From: Clytia hemisphaerica
Lineage: Eukaryota > Cnidaria > Hydrozoa > Leptothecata > Clytiidae
Length of the DNA stretch: 64,000 bases
Direction: 5' to 3'
Assembly (NCBI GenBank): GCA_902728285.1
Contig: CACVBU010000789.1
Coordinates: 400,481-464,480 of the forward strand
Numbering within the stretch: the first letter of the stretch is position 1; every line of letters begins with the position of its first letter. The position numbers were made by a program, and so were the translations under genes. This document shows, one piece after another, positions 55,801-64,000 of the stretch. The notes beneath the pieces are model-generated. The model saw only the letters and a list, made by a program, of their open reading frames with translations, did no database searches and had not been told where the DNA came from.

Positions 55801-58800
55801 ACAAATTGACAAAAAATTACCTTTTTTGAGTTTTTGGCCCAAATTTGCCTAATTTTTGGTCCAATAAGGAGTTGAAAGCACCCAAATTATATCTTAAGTA
55901 CTTCTAAATTATATTCAGACAACTTTGAATACTAAATGGCTTCATGTGGGATCATAAACAAGGAGAAATATCAGTAAAATGACGAAAATTGCCATTTTTG
56001 GGGTTTTGGGACCAAAATCGGCAGTTTTTGGTCCGGCAATTCCTGAAAAATGCATGAAATTGAAATTTTTTTTCAGATTATTGTTATTTGGGTAGAAAAA
56101 CATCAAAAAAACTCTAGCATAGCATGATTTGAAGATAGCCCCTTAAAAATGTTGTTTTACCCCTACCCCTACGAACAAACAACCAATATACAACCTTTTT
56201 GTTTTATTGGTGGTGTAGATGGCAGCATACCATCTACCAGTGACTTCACTCTCTTTTGTTGGCGATGCCAGGCCTTTCCAGCAATTCTTGAGTTTTTGGA
56301 TATCACTTTCATCATCAGTTTCATCTTCGGACATTTCGCTCTCTTCAGATTCAAATTCCTCCCCTTCCTGATGACGAATCCTCCTCAAACAATCGTTTAG
56401 AGATTGAATGTTGTTTGGGTGGTAATGTCATCAGTGGTTTGATTCCATTAACTTTACAGCTTGCTTTGCTGCAAACTGAACAATAATGCAATAGTGCAAT
56501 ACTGGGTACTGCTTTAATCCTAAAGCCAAGCATTTTTGTTGCAAACAGGTACATTGAGTTTTGCATTTCATGAATGTTTCCCTGATCTACTCTCTCTTCT
56601 TTGCTTCTTCTTTTTCAGTTTCCTTCTTCAGTTTCTCATCCCTGATTTCTTTGACCTTGGTTGCTACACCTTTAGCCCTTGTCAAGCCGTGTACCTAAGT
56701 CACCCTTTTAGTGGTGGTTGCTTTCTTTTCTTCGTGTGGCTTGACCCTTTTTATTGTCAGAAGGCCAGGAATTTCCTCCAGTTGGATGCTTTTTTCTGCC
56801 ATCTCCCTTATCAGGGACTGAGCCTGGCCAAATTTAGCCTTCCAATAATCACGAGAACCTTTTCTTTTGTCAGAAGGAGACATGATGAGTCTGGAGTTGA
56901 TGTAGATGTTGATGGAGGGATTTCTTCTTGTATACATCAGAATCAATTCCAATGACTTTTTGGAAAAGAATAGAATAAAGAGCTCATAAAAAAGTAGCTG
57001 TTTTTTTTCGTTTTCCCATTATTTATTCAGAGAGTTTATTTCTTTTCGGCTGTTTTGTTTATAACTTTCTCATACCGCTTACCTAAATGTTAGCCAATTT
57101 TTATTTAAAGTCGTCCTAAAGCGTTATAACACCCCTCTCTCATTGCATTCTCGATAAATTTTTTCGATCCAAAGAGGGGTTCGCCATTTCCAAACTCCTT
57201 TCCAACCTCGAGTTATCGCATTCTTTTTGTTTTGTTTTTGTCGCATCAGCTGAAAATGGCTAAAAATTCAGCCAAATTTAAAAGTCCTTTTCAAGCCTTA
57301 TAAACCCTCCCATCTCATTCCCCATAAAATTCCCGATCTAAAGAGGGGTCAACGACCTCTCAACTCTTCTTCAAACTTGAAGTTTCTCCCAAACCCATGA
57401 CGTCAATGGGTCCCTTTACCCGTAATGTTATCAACGGTCAATTCGCGAATTTTGGAATTTTGAAATTTTGAAATTTTGAAAAATACCTTATGCCCCAAGG
57501 GTCCCAAAAAATAAAAAAACGTCAATTTTTTCCAAGGGGAAGTGGGTTTTAAATTTGCGAAAGATTGACACTGCAACGACTTCGTCTTAAAAAAAGCTAA
57601 TTTTCACGAAATTTTCAAAGTTGAAACATTCCAGAGGCTAAACACAGAGGAGTAGCGACGAAAAAAATCGTGAAAAATAAAAACTGAATTTCATTTTTTG
57701 GGCCTGCATATTATTGTAAATTTTGTAAATTTTGCTTACACGCATGCGTTTGCCAAAAGAGTCGCACTCCACTCGCTTACGCTCGCTCCGTGCGCAATAA
57801 TGAGTTTTAAAGCTAGTTTGTTTTGCTACAACCGGGCCTTTGAATAATCTGAAGCTACTGAAGTTGAGCCCAGTGCGCTGCGCACGTTCGACTATGCAGG
57901 ACTAATATACATCACTCAAATATTGGTTGGTTATTTCTTTAAATCTTCTTTAATTTTTTTATTTCTGGTCCATTTTAATCGATAACCAACCGCCGTCTTC
58001 ATCTTTCTATATGTTTTTGATGTAATTATTACTAACAAATAGATTATACAATTGTTAAATTCTTTCTTGCTGCACTTTTGAGATGGAACTCTTAACATCT
58101 TTTAAAGGTTGATGAAGAGATTGGTAACATTATTTTTTTCAGCTGAGGATATGTTCCAGTTTTATCAAGCATGCACCTCCAGGAGAATTTAATGAAGTTT
58201 TTAATGGTAAGATAATTAATTATAGCAGTAGTTATATGCTAAGCTGCTAAGGAGGGTTTTTTGAATCACATTACATTCAAAACCAACCTGAATGATTTAA
58301 ACCACTGATGATATCTCCAGATGATAATGGGTAAAACCGTACTGTACCTTAGACTGCACGCATCCCCTTTGATATGTTTTGATATAGGGGATGCTAATTG
58401 TGTATGAAATTCCCATCAATAATCCAATAATTGTTTTAACCTAGGGCCATTCAAATTTTGGATTAAATTCAATGAAATTTAAAGATCACTCATATAAAAC
58501 ATACTAACCAAGCTAATCAAAAGCACAAAGACAGGTGTAAATCTTGGACGGTAATTTTATACATGACGCGCATCCCCTATATCAAAACATATCAGAGGGT
58601 GTACCTTAGCTAGCATTTAAGAGGAAAGACCAGTCTACAATCATGTATATATACATGTTACTTTTCATATAATACAACCCAAGTTTATAGGGGTGTAATG
58701 CTCTCCCCCTGTAGTAATTGTTTGCTACATGTCATCCATTTATTTTTTGGTTACAGACCTTCCATTTATTGTAGAAAGAAGAATTAGAGAAACTGAAATT

Positions 58801-61800
58801 GTGACTTGAATTTTCATTTAAATAAAATACTCATCTTAATCTTTTCTCTTATAGATGTTCGAGTTTTATTGGACAATGATCAACTACTTAAAGAACAAGC
58901 TTCTAGGTTTGAGAAAATATTTCTAATGATTTATTAATTTTCTGTCTGATATTGATTATAAGTGCAGAGTTTCTATTCAGGTGCTATTTCCATCCCTTTT
59001 CTTTGAAATGAAGGATTATTGGTTAGATTTGTTCTATAGGTTTTAAACTTAAAAAAAAGGTATATATTTTTTGCCTTTCAATCGTTGTTATAGATAAATT
59101 GATTCTCTTATTCTGTTAATCCGTGTGAACTAATTGTTACCTTTTATCAAAATGAGTCATTTCTTTGGAATAAGGGCCAATTAACTAAACTTTGGCAAAT
59201 TCGTTGTAAATTCTACGATTCTTTTGGTTACTTCGACTAGCTTATAGTCTGAATCTGTAAGAAATTCAATTCAAGTGGGGGGTGTACGGTATTTCGGAAT
59301 CGCGGAAATTGACCCGTTTTTCTTCGGAAATTTTGGAAATCAAGTAAAATTCCTTCGGTATTTTGGAATGCTTAAATCGTTTCGGTATCGGAAATCCATG
59401 AATTTTTGCTTCAGAATTTCTTCAGAATTTCTTCAGAATTTCTTCAGAACTTCAGTATTTATTACGGAATCTCGGAAATTTTTGCAAAATTATTCGGTAT
59501 TTCGGAAATCGCAAACCCCGTACGCCCCCCCCCCATTCAACGATTTGAGACATTTGACGTCAAGCTTTCCTTGTAGAAGAAGGAGAAAAACAAGCCTACT
59601 CTAACCTTGTCCTAAGGACAAAGATCACAGAGCTTTCCTTGTAGACTCGGTTTTTTACGCTTTAAGGGATGGCAGGTGTATAGAAATTTTGCTGAACAAC
59701 AAAGAAACAATGTTTGAGAATTTGAATTGTCATGGGATAAATGATCAATTATCATGGGATGATTGATCAATTATCACATGCCAGTTTTGAATTCTTACAA
59801 CTGGCGTTTGAAAATTTGAGCTCATTCTTTGAGTTGAGTTGATATAGAGAGTATTTGACGTGTAAATACTGAAGTTTTTTAGCAAGCAGTTTTACTGTTT
59901 TTAACTTTTATCTTTATTTATTTTTTAGACCTGATGATGATACAAAAGTATCGAAATATATTGTCAAGTAAAATAAAAATAAAATGAAGTTACATCGTTG
60001 ATATTTCACTTCTGGTTTTTCTTTTTTGCAGTGCTTTTTCACAGTACAACATGGAACAATTCACACCTTGTAAATTGAATAGTGGTGACAACGTACTGAT
60101 CACCAAACACGGAGCTTTGGACAACAATACATTCTATGATCCAAAAACCAAACAAAAGTTCAAATATGACCATTTGAGAAAGGTAAGTTCGTTGATTTGT
60201 TGTTAATTATTTGTGCCCGGTAAGACAATTCATGCCAGACAGGCCAATACATTCCATTGCACATACATTTTCCAGCACACAGGCAAGAAGGTAAGATATT
60301 TAATGCTAAATATTATTGTATGTTATAAATTTAAAAACCAAATATCAAAACCAGTAATGCAATGTTCCGTGTTTTGATGGTTGCAAGTGTCATTATGACA
60401 CACACCCTTTTTCACAGTAAGGACTGCCAGTTGATAGTGCCAAGGACATCAGATTCTATTAATGAAACCTAGTTTTAATTCGACTAAGTCAAAAACCCAT
60501 GGCGTTCTAAAGACTTGAAAATTGAGCCCTATAAAATCGAAGTTGCTGCACACTTGCCAGACCTGTAGATTTGGAACGCCATTGAACAACTCTAACAAAT
60601 CCATCACTGTTTTTTCTCAATTTTTTTGCAAAATTGATTTATTTGAAAGCATTGTCTTGAAATTTTATATTTTCTGCTTTTTTTCCTTTAGGAAGCCACT
60701 GATTTAGAAGCTCACGACACAGGAGATGCATCAGAATCGTGGAGAAGTGCTGTTGAAAGTGCTGTCGCAAATTATGTCAAAGATCATTATCCACATGGTG
60801 TTTTAACAGTAAGAAAATTCACCAAAACTATCGAAATCCTCACTAGACCTTGCTACAGAAATTCATTTATGAAAATGAAAATCATAGCACTATTCTCTAG
60901 GAAGTTGATTTTCTTCCTCTTTATTTCACATCTTCTCTTTTTTCTGTTTTGATAGTATTCCACTCAGGAACTTTTTAACGAGAAATAAAACAGCTACCTA
61001 ATTTGAATTCTATCAAAAGTTATAGCCTTTTTTATCTTCGCGACAGATTATATTGGGACAGACTTTAGTATATAGTAGGTCTATTGACTTTTACGGAGTT
61101 TTCAAGTCTTTGCCCTCTTTCTTGCACATCAGCTGTTCAAAATTGGTATCAGTGCAAATATGTTTTGATTTAGAAATAAATTTGAGGGTAAACGTTCCAT
61201 TTTGAAATGTTACAGGTTTATGGTAAATCTAGTGGTTCTGACATCACCATCACAGCATGCGTGGAAGACCATCAATTTCAACCACAAAACTTCTGGTATG
61301 TTACTGAAAAATCTATACCGTTATTATTTCTCTTTCTTTCCGCACACTATATAAAGTAACAAGCCTTTTTTATTTTACTTGATCGGAACACTGAAAATAC
61401 TTTAAAATTCAATACAAACCTTGATCAATGTTTTAAATAATATAAAATTTTATAAAATTTTTATTTGAAAAAACGCTAGCGCCCTACTTAACGGGATTAA
61501 TGTTTGCGGGAATTAAATTTAGCGGTTGAGCTCATCATCAAGATTTCACTGGGACTTTGTGATGGGTAGCTGTTTTTCGCGGATAACTCTATTGTGAAAT
61601 AATTTTGTGCTATTTTTGTTATTTTACTACGTTAAACTATGCATGTTTGTTGTGAAAAACTCGTTAGTAACGCTTCTCTAATGGCGGTAAAGATGTTAAA
61701 ACTGGTCTTTGAACATTTTTTTGGAATTAATTCATGATGGAAACGCGAAATCCGCGAAATTTTGATCCCCGCGAAAATTAATCCCATTTAAGTATTATGT

Positions 61801-63568
61801 TTTTAGTTTTTTTGACCTTTTTAATTTTGTAGGAATGGTAGATGGCGATCAGAATGGTCGGTGACTTTCAACTCAAGTGGTGGTAATGCAGAACTAAAAG
61901 GATTGTTAAAACTACAGGTACTCATCACTCAAAGTCTCTCTTCATCAGCTAAATTAGGTCTAGTCATAAATTTCCTCGTTTAAATCACTTTTTTTTCACG
62001 AAAGGGTAATATAAAAAACCTTTTTTCCTAAACATTGATGCTGAGATCAATGATTTCACTGCTGATGGTAGTGATAATGGTCGAAACGTTTGAAATAATT
62101 TTTTATGTTTTAAAAAAAACATGAAGCTTCTGTCTTTTAAGTTTTTTTTTGGGATCAATCTTTGTTAATTATTTTCCGAATTATGACCCTGAAATACTTG
62201 AGAACCGTAAACCTTTATTTAACCAACTTCTTCACTTTTTCTCAGGTACATTATTATGAAGATGGTAATGTTCAATTGGTTTCACATAAAGATGTCACCA
62301 AAGAAATCAACGTCTCTGTAAGAATTTTTATCATTTACATTGGCTATTTTTACGTTGACTATTAGGGAAGGACGGTTTCATCAGTCTTAATAGAAAAAAT
62401 AGCGGAATTTCGGCGTTGCCGCTATTAATGAGCCTTTCTTTGTTTTTCTGACAGGCTTCATATACTGTAAACAATTTTTGAAGTGTTGTTTATGCTTTCC
62501 TCTGTAGGATTTTTAATCAGGATTTTCAGTCAGGCAGTTGAGCATAGAAGCTTGATCAAAATTTGTATGCTTCGTCTTTGCTCATGGATATGTTTTTGAT
62601 GCTTTCTAGGATGCAAATTCACTGGGAAGAGATTTAGCAAAACATATAGACGATTCAGAAACTGAATACCAGGTAAAGTTTCAATATTTTTTTTAATATC
62701 GGTTTTTACATTGTTGAATACACATACGTTGGTACTTTCAATACATGTGATTATATTATTGAGCTGCGTAACCTTTTAATTATAAATTAATTATAAACGA
62801 GCCCCATTTATTGCTGTCCATCTATGTCTTATCGTTCTCTCTCATGTTTGCCTGATCTCTGATTCTTTGTCATTTTTTATCCCATCTAACTCTCACCCTT
62901 ATTATACATTTATCTGTCATCAAAAGAACCAAGCAATATTTTTCATTGTTTACTCTTTCAAAGCGGGCTACACGGCTTTTTGTGCAAACGCAATTGGTTA
63001 TTTTTGCATGACGACGGGCCTACACTGCCAGATTTACCTGTCGTTAGGAAAATTCATTGTGACGTCACTTTTTCAAAAGAAAATGACTCATTTTTTATTT
63101 CTGACTTCAGAAATTATAACTTTTTTTTATCTCTTTTCGCTTGTTTTTTTCGCTTTATTTCGCTATTTTTCCTGGATAAAGCGCTAAAAATCAATCGAAG
63201 CTGAAGGAAACGGTTAACAAATAAAATAATAACCGTTTTTTTCGGGCTGTACTGAAAATATTGCCCTCGGTCAACGCAACAACCTCGCAAGCTCGGTCGT
63301 TACTTGACCTCGGGCAATATTTCTCAGTACAGCCCTCACTAACCAGTCGTTATTGTATTAATGTTTATTTTTTGAAAATGAACAATGAAGAGAATTTTTT
63401 TAAATGTTTTTTCTATTTTGACATTTACAGAGAGCCATTGGTGAAAACTACCAAATGATGTCTGACACAACATTCAAAGCACTCAGGAGACAACTACCCA
63501 TCACAAGAACCAAGATTGATTGGAACAAGATTGTTTCATACCGAATTGGTGCTGAATTGAAAAGCTAA
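52844..63568 (+). CDS. CAPZA: F-actin-capping protein subunit alpha (10 exons)
   Basis: Exons: 52844-52882, 58143-58206, 58855-58906, 60032-60182, 60692-60808, 61216-61295, 61833-61917, 62246-62317, 62610-62672, 63431-63568. All phases agree; 861 nt, 286 aa, the exact size usual for the family. With the beta subunit it forms the heterodimer that caps actin barbed ends in the cytoplasm. Family motifs in order: [16 protein letters not shown] (16 residues), [81 protein letters not shown] and the C-terminal [24 protein letters not shown] segment followed by [10 protein letters not shown], which contains the actin-binding tentacle. The start codon has a good context (ACCATGG). AATAAA lies at 63660-63665. 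Confidence 0.97.
52970..53290. repeat. cluster of ATCGAT / TCGATTA motifs
   Basis: About twenty ATCGAT, AATCGAT or GATTACTTATC words are packed into 320 bases at the start of CAPZA intron 1. The orientation changes from TAATCGAT-type on the left to ATCGATTA-type on the right, so the tract could fold into a long imperfect hairpin. Confidence 0.7.
54598..54799. mobile_element. 202-bp MITE with CAGGCTGCAT ends, nested in the foldback element
   Basis: The ends are CAGGCTGCATCGTTTGAGG and CAAATGACAAAGCCTG. The same terminal sequences, GCGTGTGATA and CACACCTCCACACACAC blocks bound the 2.55-kb element at 26746-29298, so this is an internal-deletion relative of it. Sequence on either side is homologous to a continuous stretch of that larger element, so it jumped into a related copy. 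Confidence 0.75.
54917..55640. repeat. four 180-bp tandem repeats in the foldback element
   Basis: The word CTAAAATCTCAAAAATGRTTTC recurs at about 54960, 55141, 55321 and 55498 (periods 181, 180, 177). Each unit also has TTTGGGTCAGA and CTGCCATTAT. Related to the 180-bp units of 26746-29298. Confidence 0.85.
56143..56960 (-). pseudogene. fragments of a transposon protein on the minus strand
   Basis: Frames at 56952-56695 ([20 protein letters not shown]), 56566-56351 and 56400-56143 lie one after another on the - strand. The last has an acidic Glu/Asp/Ser run followed by [19 protein letters not shown] and [18 protein letters not shown]. From memory, that W...P..E...GRWYA.IY...LYIG pattern is seen at the C-terminal end of unclassified transposon ORFs in animals. 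The frame then runs into the foldback arm at 56172, suggesting interruption. No complete protein is possible. Confidence 0.4.
57080..57420. repeat. diverged tandem duplication (two units of about 180 bp)
   Basis: Two successive blocks share AGCCAA(A/T)TTT, TTATAA(C)ACCC, TCTCATT, ATAAA(A)TT and ATC(C/T)AAAGAGGGGT, at about 57092 and about 57272. CAPZA intron 1. Confidence 0.6.
58364..58600. repeat. inverted repeat pair in CAPZA intron 2
   Basis: TTGATATGTTTTGATATAGG at about 58370 is inverted at about 58570 (CCTATATCAAAACATATCA). Both are flanked by GCATCCCC or GGGGATGC words and TGTACCTTAG. Likely a small MITE. Confidence 0.6.
59277..59535. mobile_element. MITE-like TTCGGTATTTCGGAA-rich element
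   Basis: GGGGGGTGTACGG at the left is answered by CCGTACGCCCCCCCC at the right. Between them TTCGG(T/A)A and TTCAGAATTTC words repeat many times, which produces a spurious open frame. CAPZA intron 3. Confidence 0.6.
62055..62150 (+). mobile_element. remnant of a Penelope-like 3' end with decayed hammerhead core
   Basis: CTGATGG (62062-62068), GGTCGAAACGTTT and ATGAAGCTTCT follow the same order as the 3' tail of the element at 23573-24700. The ribozyme core has CTGATGG rather than CTGATGA and stem II no longer pairs well. CAPZA intron 7. Confidence 0.55.
63226..63347. mobile_element. hairpin MITE in CAPZA intron 9
   Basis: CGGGCTGTACTGA...AATATTGCCCTCGGTCAA is inverted as TTGACCTCGGGCAATATT...TCAGTACAGCCC, with outer AATAACCG / CGTTATT words. 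The loop is at about 63280-63300. Confidence 0.65.
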
Positions 63569-64000
63569 GGAAAGGTGTTGAATACTTGTAGGTTTATCAA
63601 GAAAAGAAAAACCACCCACTTCCAAATTTGAAGATTAATTTTTGTAGAGAAGTATTAGAAATAAAAGTAAAACCAAACATTTTGAAAAGGATAAGTTTTT
63701 AAATGCCCCAGAAAAATGCTTCTAGGGTATAGATTCTGTTTTAGGTGTTATTTTTGGGATTTTTCTATTAAAAAAAGCTTAATATTATTATAATTAAAAA
63801 AATTTTCCTTTTGAATTTTAGTGATTTTTTAAATAATTTTTTTGTTATATTATTTTTGTCAGTCATGGTATATAGTTAGTTCTTCAATACCATTTGCGTT
63901 CACTCACGATTCTTCTACTGTTTTCAAGATATTATTTCAATATACAATTTTTGACCCTCTACATTGGCTTCTTCAGAAACTTGGCTTCAACTAAGATTTG
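63569..64000 (+). other. CAPZA 3' UTR and flank
   Basis: AT-rich non-coding tail with AATAAA at 63660-63665; nothing else recognised up to the window end. Confidence 0.5.

Larger units (their letters stand above)
53416..56172. mobile_element. large foldback element in CAPZA intron 1
   Basis: The left arm (GGGGCTATCTTCAAATCATG, then GAGTTTTTTTGATGT and TTTCAGGAATTGCCGGACC) is mirrored on the right at 56140-56030. The match continues inward through AATTTTGGTCC...AAAACCCCAAAA and TTTTTGGCC blocks to about 53880 / 55680. The interior holds sequence homologous to the inner part of 26746-29298, a 202-bp MITE and four 180-bp tandem units. Exact ends and target duplication were not resolved. No transposase is inside the arms. 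Confidence 0.75.

Noticed and set aside
59275..59604. 109-codon open frame in CAPZA intron 3
   Set aside because: Produced by repeated TTCGGAATTTCGG words in a MITE-like element; composition is low-complexity.
63062..63204. Hydrophobic open frames before the last CAPZA exon
   Set aside because: T-rich intron sequence; the CAPZA exons on either side join in phase without it.

Overview
This is an AT-rich animal nuclear window. It has U2-type introns with consistent GT/AG borders, AATAAA poly(A) signals and a very heavy load of transposable elements. Four protein-coding genes, all on the + strand, could be assembled exon by exon with splice phases that agree at every junction: (1) CSDE1/UNR, 16 coding exons, 634-16028, 927 aa; (2) ATP5F1C, the mitochondrial F1-ATP synthase gamma subunit, 8 exons, 19683-38808, 302 aa; (3) an unrecognised type I membrane protein with a duplicated ectodomain and a tyrosine-rich tail, 10 exons, 39965-50477, 650 aa; (4) CAPZA, F-actin-capping protein alpha, 10 exons, 52844-63568, 286 aa. 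CSDE1 restricts the source to Metazoa. The base composition, intron style and the type of transposon protein at 5121-8772 suggest a non-bilaterian animal, probably a cnidarian; that is an impression rather than a proof. The four genes share no pathway (translation control, respiration, a surface receptor, actin capping).

Layout. 1-17260: CSDE1. Its fifth coding intron (3406-9442) carries a 5.4-kb DNA transposon (3829-9249) with about 310-bp terminal inverted repeats and a largely intact, intron-containing gene; other introns carry small MITEs (10670-11148, 14448-14627, about 15166-15406). 17260-19682: intergenic, with MITEs at 17993-18245 and 18540-19268. 19683-38808: ATP5F1C. Its 13.9-kb first intron is a stack of elements: Harbinger-like and tRNA-containing MITEs (20258-20850, 20877-21386), a Mutator-like element with a second element nested in it (21661-22975, inner 22038-22428), a 145-bp tandem array split by a Penelope-like retroelement with a hammerhead-ribozyme core (23573-24700), and a CR1/Jockey-type LINE on the - strand that is itself split by a 2.55-kb foldback element (26746-29298). 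A second LINE fragment (about 35665-37304, -) ends within about 28 bp of the acceptor of exon 6.

39965-50477: the receptor-like gene. Three consecutive exons appear to be duplicated in tandem, and a decayed copy of the signal-peptide exon lies just upstream. Its introns hold MITEs (41060-41303, about 40329-40552, 43394-44104) and a 2.96-kb TIR element (46133-49091). 50478-52843: intergenic, with a hAT-like MITE (50979-51275). 52844-63568: CAPZA. Its first intron contains a second large foldback element (about 53416-56172) related to the one in ATP5F1C, a nested 202-bp MITE and fragments of a - strand transposon ORF.

The points that most deserve a second look are the unclassified TIR transposon, the foldback family built from about 180-bp subterminal repeats, the hammerhead core in the Penelope-like element, and the exon-triplet duplication and signalling-type tail of the receptor.
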